DNA from: Lumbricus rubellus
Lineage: Eukaryota > Annelida > Clitellata > Crassiclitellata > Lumbricidae
Assembly: GCA_945859605.1 (NCBI GenBank)
Contig: OX243824.1
Coordinates: 20,428,467-20,492,466 of the forward strand
Direction: 5' to 3'
DNA length: 64,000 bases
In this document: positions 33,963 to 44,253 of the stretch, piece by piece
Position numbering within the stretch: position 1 is the stretch's first letter
How the letters are laid out: the number at the start of each line of letters is the position of its first letter
The notes under the pieces: generated by a model
Databases searched by the model: none
Told to the model about the DNA's origin: nothing
The model's input: only the letters and a program-made list of their open reading frames with translations
Position numbers and translations under genes: made by a program

Positions 33963-34717
33963 GGTAGCACGACATTTAATCCCGCGACAGTTAATACCGC
34001 GACAGTTAACGCCGGACACTTAGTCCCGGCGACATTTAATCCCGCGTCATTTAATCCCGCGACAGTTAATCCCTGCGACATTTAATCCCTGCGACAGTTA
34101 ATCCCGCGACATTTTATACCGCGACACTTAATACCTGTACACACGTGAGTACGAATATTTGTACGACTACTGTTGTCCACATAGCCAACTGTAAGTAGGG
34201 GTTTGACTAGGCCTATTGTTGTCCACGTAGCCAATTGGGTACGCCTACCTCTCTGCTCAGCTTTTCTGTTGGACACAGTTGTACATAAAACGATCATTAT
34301 GAAGGATTTTAGAGAGGATTTCAAATTGTAGCCTACAGTTTTGATAATTTTTATTAGTCAATATTGCTGTGACTATTGTTTTTATCGAATTGTACAGTTT
34401 TATAATATATTACTGCAAAGGCTGAACTCCTTTTTAAACACAAAGTGAACATTGCTGTGAATATGCCTATTTATAGAATTTAACTTCTTTTGTAAACGTT
34501 GTTTTACTTTCCCGGTATTAAGTGTCGCGGGATTAAATGTCGCCGGGATTAAGTGTCGTGGGATTAAATCGTCGCGGGATTAAGTGTCGCGGGATTAAAT
34601 GGTCGCGGGATTAAGTGTCGCGGGAATAAATGGTCGCGGGATTAAGTGTCGCGGGATTAAATGTCCGGTACTAACTGTCGCGGTATTAAGTGTCGCGGGA
34701 TTAAGTGTCATGGAACC
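33963..34717. mobile_element. foldback-like element with tandem-array ends
   Basis: 755 bp flanked by an exact 8-bp duplication GTATTTTG (33955-33962 and 34718-34725). The left end is an array of RCGACANTTAATCCCG units (33968-34135). The right end is the inverted array CGGGATTAANTGTCGC (34515-34712). Outer termini GGTAGCACGACATTTAATCC and GGTTCCATGACACTTAATCC match. The 375-bp middle has no recognised gene. It split the mariner transposase. Confidence 0.85.
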
Positions 34718-35495
34718 GTATTTTGCTATGATTATGCGATGTCCCAGTCTCTGTTCACGCAGCGTCCGAGTTTCCATTTCATCTTCCGCAGAAACTTTGC
34801 CCATGACGTTCAGTAATGGATTCACGAATTGAGTCCTTAATCTGTAAAATATCACTAAATACTAACAGTTTGCTTCATAAACAGCTTCCTTACAGCTCTT
34901 AGTGAGGTCGTAGGACATCATCATAATTTCTTATGATGTAATTTGTAAAAAATCTTAATGAACTCACATTGTATTGGAGCTTGATTCTCCGGAAATTTGA
35001 AAAAACGAAATTTTAAGTTTGAACAGCTGTAACTTTTGCAAACATGAAAAGTTTCAACTGAAACTTTCAGGGATTGTTGGAAATTCATTCCCCTGCAAAT
35101 TGGGAATTTTTTGCAGAAAAAGTTCAATCGGTTGCGAAGATATCGCATTTTATCCGGTGGTACATTTTTTTTTAGCCACCCTGTATATATATTATATATA
35201 TATATATATCTAGTCAGAGGCGTTCCCGAACAGGCCACGGCTGAAAAGAGCGGGTTTTAAAGATTCATGAGTATACTATGACATAGGAAGTCGAGGAGTT
35301 TGTCCTTGGAAGAGCAAACGTGGCATCGATGGAAGGGCATTCCGGATGATAGTGGTGGAGACGGAGAAAGTCCGGTATTGCATGGTGAAAGCACGTGCAA
35401 AGGGACCATCAAAGTAATAAACTTTAGTCGACGTAAAATTAATACCATAACTAAAAAACTTCACAAGCTTTGAGAAGTTCAGAAAGAGCCGCAAA

Positions 35496-36483
35496 TGTTG
35501 CCGTAAAATCGTAATCTACTAATCGTAGGCCTATATATAATCTCGAGACTTCCGCAGTGCCCTTAATAAAAGTGAAGTTGATGAAACCAGAAAGGGCTGT
35601 TTTTAAGGAATTTTTAGAACTGTACAACTCCTTCTTTCCTTTCCCATACTCTATGGTAAATTACTTCCAATCGGAGGACAATGACCTTTTTGCTAGTTTT
35701 AACCGTACGTAATCTCTTGGGAAGTTGGGAATGTACTAATAAATTATACTATAACCTCTCTAGTCGTATTGCTCCTTTTTCTCTCTCGCCTTGTTCCACC
35801 GAATTGATTTACAGCTTGTTGAAACCAGATGGGGGGGCCACGTCCTATGCAATTTTTAAATGGGGAGCCATGGCCGGATTGCCCCCTGAATCCGCCCTGC
35901 CCACTCCTCCCACTTGTCAATGCCCTCGTCCTTCACAGCATATTTTTCTAATACACCTTCGAGTTTTCGAATGCCTAACTCTGACCCAATTGGAAATGAT
36001 CCCCCGAACTGTTGTAGCGCCAATACTTAACGGCGTATCGTTCGATATATTTTCTGAAGATCCGAAGAAATGGCCATGTAGTTCTATTTGTTATTATATC
36101 TGCATGTTATGTCGAAATTTATACACAAAATTTTTACTTCATTGAGGACTACAAACTTACCAAGGACACTAAACCAAGGTTACATTTACCGGCACAGAGA
36201 AGCCGAAAAAGACAGTAGCCTCAGTTTTGTGATTGACTATAATTGCCTATTGGTACAAATCTTTTATATATGATTCTAGGTGAATTTGCGCCTCTAAGTA
36301 TAGCCTCCTGAAGAGGCGCTATATAAATGCTAAATAAATGATGGAGGATGAGGAAAGGAAAGAATTAAGGAGTTGTGCAGTTCTAAAAATTCCTTTAAAA
36401 CAGCCCTGTCTGGTTCTATCGACTCCACTTTTATTAAGGGCACTGCGGAAGTCTCGAGATTACGATTACGATATTACGGCAAT
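35496..36483. repeat. inverted duplication including partial hAT MITEs
   Basis: Arms at about 35496-35665 and 36338-36483 are inverted copies. Both contain GTCTCGAGA-type text, TTCCGCAGTGCCCTTAATAAAAGT, then the start of the CAGGGCTGTTTT MITE. Homology outside the MITE (about 90 bp) shows that more than a MITE was duplicated. The spacer holds a 154-codon frame (35681-36145) without recognised domain and a LINE/SINE-type tail GAGGCGCTATATAAATGC near 36314. Confidence 0.75.
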
Positions 36484-36837
36484 GTAATGAGTGAATGAAT
36501 GATTGCGTTGGGACGTTTCTGCAAAGCGGTCATGAGATGCAATTATAATCAAATGACGACATTGTTGCAATGAGTGAATGAATGATTGTGTTGGGACGTT
36601 TCTGCAATAAATAGCGAATGACGACATTGTTGTGGCTACTGCTGTTATACCTTCGACCTTCAAATGCGATGATGCTCTAGTTTATGGCCGTTTTCACCTG
36701 CAACTGATGCAGATGCAGATGCAGATGCAGCAGCAGTGATTTAGGACGAAAGGTTATTGGCGCCGAGGAGGCAGCGAGCGAGGCAATCAACTCAGGTGAG
36801 AGAACAGGTGAGAAAAACGTCCCAAAAGGTGAATTGT

Positions 36838-37190
36838 GATCGACTGAGAGCGAGCGAGCGAGAGAGAGAGAGAGACAGACAGAAACAGAGAGAAACAGAT
36901 GCAGAGACAAAGAGGCAAAAAGACATAAAGAGAGACAGAGGGAGCTAGAGAAGGAGTGAGAGTGAGTGAGACTGAGACAAAGACAAAGAGAAGATATAGA
37001 TGAACAGACATACATAGACAGACAGAAACAGACAGAAACAGAGGCAGAGACAATGAGACATGAAGAAAGAAAGACAGAGGGAACTAGAGAGAGAGTTAGA
37101 GAGTGAGTGGGGCGGAGACAGAGACAAAAAGGAAGATAGAAAGACAGACAGACAGAAACAGACAGAAACAGACAAAGAGGCAGGAAGAAA
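36838..37190. repeat. GA / ACAGA simple-sequence block
   Basis: GAGAGACAGACAGAAACAGA-type text in two similar sections. The LTR retrotransposon inserted in this block; the same kind of sequence resumes at 44254. Confidence 0.9.
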
Positions 37191-37195
37191 GAGAG

Positions 37196-37715
37196 TGTCA
37201 GCTAATTTAATCAGTGCACGCCGATTGTCGTACAGCGACGTAAGTAGGCCAGGTGCAAATTGCCGCGCGGCGTCTGCACAGGTGATTGTCTGGACAGCAC
37301 GTGACGTCTAGACGAGCGCACGTTAATTGTACAAGAAGGGAGTGGAAGTGAAGAAGGAGAGTTGCGTGTTGAGAGCCGTTGAGATAGGCTGTAAGAGTTG
37401 TTGTTGAGTTGCGATAGAGTAGACTGATGAAGATAGTAGTCGTGTAGTTGTTATGATAACGCAAGTGTAGTCATTGTTGTGTTGTTGCTGATCGTTTTAC
37501 TTTATATCGGATTTTGGAGTATAATAAGAAGAGTTAAACACGTCGTCGTTGTTGGTTAACAAAACAGTGAAAGACTGTAGATTCTTTAACCTAGCCATTT
37601 AGCTAATGAAACAGTTATCTAGGGATAGGCCTACGCTACCACGAACTTATACGAAGAAGCTTCCGAAGAGACTGAAGGTCACACGTAGAGAAGAAGAGGG
37701 AAAAGACTTGTGACA
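37196..37715 (+). repeat. 5' LTR
   Basis: 520 bp, TGTCA...TGACA. Differs from the 3' LTR by one C/T substitution near 37319 and by lacking a 9-bp segment next to CACGTGACGT. It should carry promoter and polyadenylation functions. A TTTATATCGG word near 37500 is a possible TATA region, unproven. Confidence 0.95.
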
Positions 37716-37717
37716 TT

Positions 37718-37736
37718 TGGTGTCGTTGCGGTGAGA
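37718..37736 (+). promoter_or_regulatory. putative primer-binding site
   Basis: TGGTGTCGTTGCGGTGAGA begins two bases after the LTR. TGGTGTC is the start of sites complementary to tRNA-Leu 3' ends in many Gypsy elements, but the rest needs the host tRNA sequence for confirmation. Confidence 0.45.
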
Positions 37737-38076
37737 TAACGATCCAAGTTGCAGGATAACGATCCAAGTTGCAGGAGAACGATCGTAGTTACGAACGGTG
37801 GGTCTACGTGCCAAGTTACGAACGGAGGGATTCTATTCAATCAACAGACGTTGTGGAGAAACGGACGCTGTGAATTTATCGAGGAGCCGAGCACACGGGA
37901 GAAGCAACGATACATCGAGCATCCGTACGACAGTGAGAAACGACAACACAACGACTACAAGGTAGAAAAACTTGCTTGTCTATTGAAGTGTGCATAAAGA
38001 ATTGAAGTCAGTCAATTGCAAACATTTGAAGAGTAGTCTACTAATTTATCGAGCATCTGTAAAGTAAAGAAGTAAG

Positions 38077-41000
38077 ATGGAGAAACTTACGGAGAAAAAG
38101 CAAGCAAATATTAAGAAAATGTCTACTGATAGACTGATAAAACTGCTAATTGAAGCAGATCTAGACGCAGAAGAAGTCGAACAGATGTCTAGGGAAGAAT
38201 TGATGAGAAATTTAGCCGAGGTTTGGGCTAAGAAAGAAGAAGAAGAAGAAGGTGCTGTCGGAGGCGTTGCGGAGAAGCCAGTGGAGAAGCCTGAGGCACC
38301 GATGTCTATAGAGGCGTTGCTACAATTCATGATGATGAGTAGACAAGAAGAGAAGCAGAAAGAAGAGCAGCGCAGACAAGAGGAGAAAGAGCGTAAACAA
38401 GAAGAAAAAGAGAAAGAAGAGCAGCGCAGACAGAAAGAGAAAGAACGTCGCCAAGAAGAGAAGGAGAAAGAAGAGCGACGGTGCCAAGAAGAGAAAGAAC
38501 GTAAGCAAGAAGAGAAAGAACTGCGACAACAAGAGATAGAAAAAGCAGAAAGGATGAGACAGCAAGAGATAGATATGCAGAAGCAGCAGTTCCAGCTTCA
38601 GTTAGAACAAATGAAATTAGATCGTGACGAAGCAGAACGACGAAGGATGGAGTTAATGATAGATTACGAAAAAGCAAGAAAAAGCGATGAAGAAATACGA
38701 AAACAGCAGATCGAAGACAAAAAGGCTCGTGAGGAAGAAAAGGAAAAGATGCGTTTACAAGAACTGGAGAGAGCAGAAGAAATTCGTCAGGAAGAATTTC
38801 AAGCTGGAAAAGACAATTTGGAAAAAGCAGAAAGAGAAAGAGAAGAGCAGATGCAGTTAGAACAAAAGAAACTTGCTATCAAGGAGGCTCAACTTAAAGA
38901 AATGGCCATTGAAAAAGAAGAACGCAGAAAGCAGTTAGAACTGTTGCAGCAGAAGATAGAACAAGAAGAACTGCGGAGAATCGAAGATCAAGATCGACTG
39001 AAGAAGAGAGACGAAGATGATCGTAAGAGCCGAGAAGTGTCAGAACAGATTAGGCTCAGAGAAAGTGAGACAATGGTGTCCAAGATCAAGAAGATTGGTG
39101 ATGCCATGAAGCATGTATTGCCTAAGATGCCGTATGATATGATGGAAGTGCCATTATATTTTGAGACCGTGGAGAATGCATTCAATAGCTTCGCTGTGGA
39201 AAAGCAGTACTGGGTGAAATTGTTGTTGCCATTGATGACCCCGAGAGCACGAACGGTATTGAATCGATTATCATTTGAGAATTTAGATAAATACGATGCA
39301 GTGAAAGAGCACTTGTTGAAGGAAATCAAGTTAACAGCTCGTGAGTACAGGTCAAGGTTTGCAGATGCCAAGAAGACAGCCGAAGAAACGTATACGATGT
39401 TCACGGCTAGGCTGAAGAACCTGTTGAATTATTATGTCCGAAGTAGACGAGTGGACAAAGACTACGAGAAGCTGTTTGATTTGTTAGTGGCGGATAAGCT
39501 GAAAGAATGTTTACCACCAGGTCCACTGCAGTTTGTCTTAGCAAAAGAGGGCACAGAATGCTTGGAAGCTAATAATGTTGCAGATCTCGCAGATATACAT
39601 GTAAACAATCGGATTGGTGTGATGTTCCAAGACAAACCGAAATTTGAAGCATGGGACAATAGTCCAAAGCAACCCAAGTGGAACAAGGATAGCAAAGACA
39701 CCGGAAGCCAAGCCAAGAGTAATGATGCAAAGAAAGATGATTATTCTGGAAAGCAGTGGTCGCAAGATAAACAACAGTCAACGTGGGACAGACAAGCCTA
39801 CAATCGAACTCCGCCGCTGGGACGCCCAACAGAAAGTAATGCATCTTACACGCCGTACAACAAGTGGGAGAACAAGGAGCAAAGAAGTTTTATCAAGAAG
39901 CGTTGCCACAATTGCAATTCTGATAAACACCTAATAAAACATTGCCAAGCACCAGGAGCGGCAAATCTGAGGAAGAACTTTAGCAGAAGTGCAGAAAATC
40001 TTCGAGTAAACCAGATACAAGTGATAAATGCACCTCCTGGTTGGGAAGAACAATGCAACCAAGAAACAGAAGTAAAGTCAGTGATGAAGTGTACGCCGCA
40101 GTTCACCATACTGAAAGAAGCGATAAAGACTACTTCCATTGCAGAAAATTGTCGAGAAACAAAAAGTAAAGAGGAGTGTCAACGCATAAAGAAAATATCG
40201 TTGCAGCATGTAAATGTGGAGATACGTGGGACTGATGGGCAGCCTGTGCAAGTCGAGGCGTTGATTGACTCGGGGACCGAGATACCAGTAATCAACGAGG
40301 AACTACTGAAAGGAACGACAGTAGAAGAAATCGGCAGAGTTCATTTGCAATGTGTAGCTGGAGAGCCGATTCCAGCTAAGTTGGTGAAAATCGAAGTGCG
40401 GATGAGCGGTCGTAACGAAGGAACAGCTACAGAGGACAGGACAATAAATATCGCGCCATATTTAACTTTAGTGTGTGCCAGCATTTCAGCAGAACTGTGT
40501 AAAGAAAATCCAGAAAAGTTCCTGCTACATCCAGAGATAATTGCAGAACTGAAAGAGGTTCCACCAATCAGTATATTGCAAGGAGAGCTACAAGCGAATG
40601 TGACTACAAGAGCACAAAGTCGGAGAGCAGAAGTCGAAGACGGAGAAGATGAAACGATAAACGAAAGTTCGCAAGAAGTTGACACGGAAAGCGAAGATGA
40701 ACTCAGCATCCAAGATGACGAAAGAACAACATCTGAGAACAATGAAACTGAAGAAGAGATGGCTGCATGTGAACGAAATGATAGTGAAGATTCCGGAAGC
40801 GACGCTGAACTGGAGACAAGTATGAGGGACTTGTTCACAGAGAATTCGAACGATGAAAGACAGCTGGAAGATGCGAAGAAATTCGAGGAGCAGCAGAGAA
40901 ATGACGAGTCACTGAAATCGTGGTGGAGGATCGCTGAAGACCAAGGATCAGAGTTTAGCGTGGTGAATGGATTGCTGTATAAGAAGCATCAAATGCTGGA

Positions 41001-43482
41001 TCAGCTTGTGTATCAGTTGGTGTTACCGAAAGAGAGAAGAATTCAAGTAATGGAATTAGCTCACGAGTCAGTATTTGGCGGACACTTGGGAGAAGAGAAG
41101 ACACGAGAGAGAATCAAGTTGTCCTTTGTCTGGCCAAAGATGCGTCGAGACGTGGTGAAATTTTGTAAGTCCTGTGAGAAGTGTCAGCTGAAGGCACGAA
41201 GTTTGGTGATGGATCGAGTGCCGATTACACCAATTCCAAGGGAAGATGTGCCATTCCGACGGATGACTATGGACGTGGTAGGCCCAATAGAACCGAAGTC
41301 AGCAGCTGGGCATAAGTATTGCTTGTGCATAGTGGATTCATGTACAAGATGGCCGACAATCTTTTTGCTGAAGTCATTGACTGCTAAGGCTGTGTGCGAA
41401 GCTTTGATGAAGCTATTCATTGACGTGGGGGTGCCGTCTGTGATCACCAGCGACAGAGGCACAAATTTTACAGCCAGTCTCACAAGAGAATTTTTGAAAT
41501 TGATGGGATGCTGTCCACGATTCGATTCACCAGGGCATCCTGAGGCAGCTGGATTAGTTGAGAGATGGAATCAGACGTTCAAGAAGATGGTGCATCATGT
41601 CATTGTGGAAAATCCAAGACAGTGGCATAAAATCATTCCGTTTACCGTATGGGCATTGAGAGAAGTTCCCAACGCAACGACAGGAGTGGCACCATATCTG
41701 CTGGTGTATGGAAAAATGCCAAGAGGACCATTAACTATCTTAAAGGAAAGCTGGACCAAAGAAATAAATCTACCGCCAAACATTGGAGTACAACCAGCAA
41801 AGTACCTGAAGAACTTAAGAGCAGACATGGAGAAAGCTTTGATATTTGCTGAGAATTGTGCAGAGGAAAAGCAAAAACAATACGCCAGTCAATACAACAA
41901 GAGGGCCAAGGATAAAGAATTCGAACCAGGAGAAAACGTCATCGTCCTGTATCCAACGTCAACCAATAAATTGATCTCACGATGGCATGGTCCATGTACA
42001 GTGCTACAAAGAAGATCCAAGTATTCGTATCTGGTGGACATGAATGAAAACGGCCGACGAATCGTCCATGCCAACAAAATGAGGAAGTTCATCGCAAGAA
42101 CATTATCGTGTGGTCTCATCGTGGAAGAGGACGACGAATTCGGATCAGTGGTAGAGCTACCATTGAAAGAAGACCATGCAGAGACGACACAGAAATCGCT
42201 GCAATTGGACTATGAACAGATCGGACATCTTACGAGCGAGCAACAGAAACAACTACTGGATGTACTGAACCGATATGCAGACAGATTTTCGGACAAACCT
42301 GGATTATATACATTGGTAGAACACGAAGTGGTGCTGAGACCAGACTTTCGAGAGAAGGAGTTCACGGCTTATCGAATACCGTTGATATACCGCGCAGAAG
42401 TGGACAAACAAATACAAGAGATGCTGAAAGCAAACATCATTCAGCCGTCGTCGAGCAGAATGGCAAGTCCGCTGGTCATCGTCAAGAAGAAGGACGGATC
42501 CTTGAGACTCGCGTGCGACTACAGGTACGTGAATTCATATACTGAAAATTGTCGATACCCCATGCCGATCGTCAACGATGTGCTGAGCAAAGTCGGGAAA
42601 TCCAAGTTTATTTCCGTCTTGGACTGTCGCAGTGCTTACTGGACTTGTCCGGTGAAGAAATCCGACCAATGGAAAACCGCATTCGTTACCCATAGTGGAC
42701 TGTACGAATTTATACGTGTCCCTTTTGGAATGATTAACTCTGGACGGACTTTTGTAAAAGCCATAAACATGATTTTGCAACCGATTAATGCATTTACTGA
42801 ACCCTATGTTGATGACATTGCAGTCCATTCTGATGATTGGAACATTCATTTGAAACATTTAGAATTGTTTTTGAAACAAATAAGACTGCATAATGTAACT
42901 TTGAACTTGAAGAAATTTGTGTTTGGTAAGAGTGAGGTGAAATTCATCGGTCACCTCATTGGTTCAGGGAAGAAGATGATGAATCCAGATAGGATTGACA
43001 GTTTGATTAATTTAAAAAACCCTGAAACGAAGAAGCAAGTGAAGCAAATGTTAGGATTCTTTGGTTTCTACAGACAATTTATTTGTAATTTTGCTGAGAT
43101 TGCTAAACCATTGACAGATTTAACTAGCAAGCAGACACCTGAGAACATTATTTGGACTGAGGACCACCAGAAATCTTTTGATTCTCTTAAAGAAATTGTT
43201 TTATCGAATGTTATTCTGTACATGTTCGAGGTTGGCAAACCATTTAATTTGTACTGTGATAGCAGTGATTTTGCTGTGGGGGCTGTGCTGTCACAAGTGG
43301 ACGATGAGGGGATAGAACGTCCCGTTTCATTTATCAGCCAGAAGCTGACAGATACCCAGAGGAGATGGGCGACGATTGAGAAGGAAGCCTATGCAATCAT
43401 ATGGGCTTTAAACAAATTGAAAGAAATCATTATTGGTTCCAAGATTAATGTGTTCACTGATCATAATCCTTTAGTTATTTGA
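38077..43482 (+). CDS. gag-pol: Gag-Pol polyprotein of the Gmr1-like retrotransposon (truncated in RNase H)
   Basis: 1801 residues from ATG 38077 to TGA 43480-43482. Residues about 45-340: Glu/Lys/Arg/Gln-rich coiled coil. About 345-510: capsid region whose part at 417-510 resembles the SCAN domain. 610-623: zinc knuckle CHNCNSDKHLIKHC (CX2CX4HX4C). D731-S-G: aspartic protease. About 850-920: acidic linker. Integrase: H996, H1003, C1033, C1036 zinc site; D1066, D1126, E1162 (D,D35E); C-terminal WHGP module near 1303. Reverse transcriptase from about 1415: D1516 and YVDD at 1577-1580. RNase H: D1728, E1770, D1795. Gag and Pol share one frame, with no slip site needed. A one-base shift near 43475 puts the last ~45 codons in another forward frame ending at TAG 43605-43607, so this copy is probably defective unless that is a sequencing error. 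Products would assemble particles, copy RNA into DNA and integrate it. No envelope gene is present. Confidence 0.95.
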   Translation: MEKLTEKKQANIKKMSTDRLIKLLIEADLDAEEVEQMSREELMRNLAEVWAKKEEEEEGAVGGVAEKPVEKPEAPMSIEALLQFMMMSRQEEKQKEEQRRQEEKERKQEEKEKEEQRRQKEKERRQEEKEKEERRCQEEKERKQEEKELRQQEIEKAERMRQQEIDMQKQQFQLQLEQMKLDRDEAERRRMELMIDYEKARKSDEEIRKQQIEDKKAREEEKEKMRLQELERAEEIRQEEFQAGKDNLEKAEREREEQMQLEQKKLAIKEAQLKEMAIEKEERRKQLELLQQKIEQEELRRIEDQDRLKKRDEDDRKSREVSEQIRLRESETMVSKIKKIGDAMKHVLPKMPYDMMEVPLYFETVENAFNSFAVEKQYWVKLLLPLMTPRARTVLNRLSFENLDKYDAVKEHLLKEIKLTAREYRSRFADAKKTAEETYTMFTARLKNLLNYYVRSRRVDKDYEKLFDLLVADKLKECLPPGPLQFVLAKEGTECLEANNVADLADIHVNNRIGVMFQDKPKFEAWDNSPKQPKWNKDSKDTGSQAKSNDAKKDDYSGKQWSQDKQQSTWDRQAYNRTPPLGRPTESNASYTPYNKWENKEQRSFIKKRCHNCNSDKHLIKHCQAPGAANLRKNFSRSAENLRVNQIQVINAPPGWEEQCNQETEVKSVMKCTPQFTILKEAIKTTSIAENCRETKSKEECQRIKKISLQHVNVEIRGTDGQPVQVEALIDSGTEIPVINEELLKGTTVEEIGRVHLQCVAGEPIPAKLVKIEVRMSGRNEGTATEDRTINIAPYLTLVCASISAELCKENPEKFLLHPEIIAELKEVPPISILQGELQANVTTRAQSRRAEVEDGEDETINESSQEVDTESEDELSIQDDERTTSENNETEEEMAACERNDSEDSGSDAELETSMRDLFTENSNDERQLEDAKKFEEQQRNDESLKSWWRIAEDQGSEFSVVNGLLYKKHQMLDQLVYQLVLPKERRIQVMELAHESVFGGHLGEEKTRERIKLSFVWPKMRRDVVKFCKSCEKCQLKARSLVMDRVPITPIPREDVPFRRMTMDVVGPIEPKSAAGHKYCLCIVDSCTRWPTIFLLKSLTAKAVCEALMKLFIDVGVPSVITSDRGTNFTASLTREFLKLMGCCPRFDSPGHPEAAGLVERWNQTFKKMVHHVIVENPRQWHKIIPFTVWALREVPNATTGVAPYLLVYGKMPRGPLTILKESWTKEINLPPNIGVQPAKYLKNLRADMEKALIFAENCAEEKQKQYASQYNKRAKDKEFEPGENVIVLYPTSTNKLISRWHGPCTVLQRRSKYSYLVDMNENGRRIVHANKMRKFIARTLSCGLIVEEDDEFGSVVELPLKEDHAETTQKSLQLDYEQIGHLTSEQQKQLLDVLNRYADRFSDKPGLYTLVEHEVVLRPDFREKEFTAYRIPLIYRAEVDKQIQEMLKANIIQPSSSRMASPLVIVKKKDGSLRLACDYRYVNSYTENCRYPMPIVNDVLSKVGKSKFISVLDCRSAYWTCPVKKSDQWKTAFVTHSGLYEFIRVPFGMINSGRTFVKAINMILQPINAFTEPYVDDIAVHSDDWNIHLKHLELFLKQIRLHNVTLNLKKFVFGKSEVKFIGHLIGSGKKMMNPDRIDSLINLKNPETKKQVKQMLGFFGFYRQFICNFAEIAKPLTDLTSKQTPENIIWTEDHQKSFDSLKEIVLSNVILYMFEVGKPFNLYCDSSDFAVGAVLSQVDDEGIERPVSFISQKLTDTQRRWATIEKEAYAIIWALNKLKEIIIGSKINVFTDHNPLVI

Positions 43483-43704
43483 CTGAGTCAATGTCGAAGT
43501 CTGCTAAGTTAGTCAGATGGTCTTTATCATTGCAAAATTTTGACATTCTGTTGAACTATAAGAAAGGAAAGTTGAATGTAGTAGCAGACTGCTTATCGAG
43601 ATTGTAGTATAAGGTATTTTGTGATTGCATTTAGTATAAGAATTGTTTGTATTTAGTTTAAGCATTATACGTTCGCTAATTTTTAAGATTAATTAGCTCT
43701 CTTC

Positions 43705-43721
43705 AAAAGAAAGGAAGGAGG
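43705..43721 (+). promoter_or_regulatory. polypurine tract
   Basis: AAAAGAAAGGAAGGAGG lies three bases before the 3' LTR, the expected primer site for plus-strand DNA synthesis. Confidence 0.85.
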
Positions 43722-43724
43722 TAA

Positions 43725-44253
43725 TGTCAGCTAATTTAATCAGTGCACGCCGATTGTCGTACAGCGACGTAAGTAGGCCAGGTGCAAATTGCCGCGCGGC
43801 GTCTGCACAGGTGATTGTCTGGACAGCACGTGACGTGACTGACGTCTAGACGAGCGTACGTTAATTGTACAAGAAGGGAGTGGAAGTGAAGAAGGAGAGT
43901 TGCGTGTTGAGAGCCGTTGAGATAGGCTGTAAGAGTTGTTGTTGAGTTGCGATAGAGTAGACTGATGAAGATAGTAGTCGTGTAGTTGTTATGATAACGC
44001 AAGTGTAGTCATTGTTGTGTTGTTGCTGATCGTTTTACTTTATATCGGATTTTGGAGTATAATAAGAAGAGTTAAACACGTCGTCGTTGTTGGTTAACAA
44101 AACAGTGAAAGACTGTAGATTCTTTAACCTAGCCATTTAGCTAATGAAACAGTTATCTAGGGATAGGCCTACGCTACCACGAACTTATACGAAGAAGCTT
44201 CCGAAGAGACTGAAGGTCACACGTAGAGAAGAAGAGGGAAAAGACTTGTGACA
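43725..44253 (+). repeat. 3' LTR
   Basis: 529 bp. It carries an extra GACTGACGT beside CACGTGACGT, giving TGACGT repeated in tandem. Otherwise it matches the 5' LTR except for one substitution. Confidence 0.95.

Larger units (their letters stand above)
33021..35183. mobile_element. decayed mariner element interrupted by another element
   Basis: Inverted ends CAGGGTGGCTCAAAAAAATG and CAGGGTGGCTAAAAAAAAAT, with TA at 33019-33020 and 35184-35185. The inverted repeats are about 190 bp. Subtracting the 763 bp of nested element plus duplicated target leaves about 1.4 kb, a normal mariner length. Transposase remnants read on the minus strand. Confidence 0.88.

Noticed and set aside
35681..36145. 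Gene in the spacer of the inverted duplication
   Set aside because: 154 codons without domain, starts inside the MITE and lacks supporting signals.
37196..44253. Endogenous retrovirus with envelope gene
   Set aside because: Only about 120 bases separate the Pol end (TAG 43605-43607) from the 3' LTR, so there is no room for an envelope frame.
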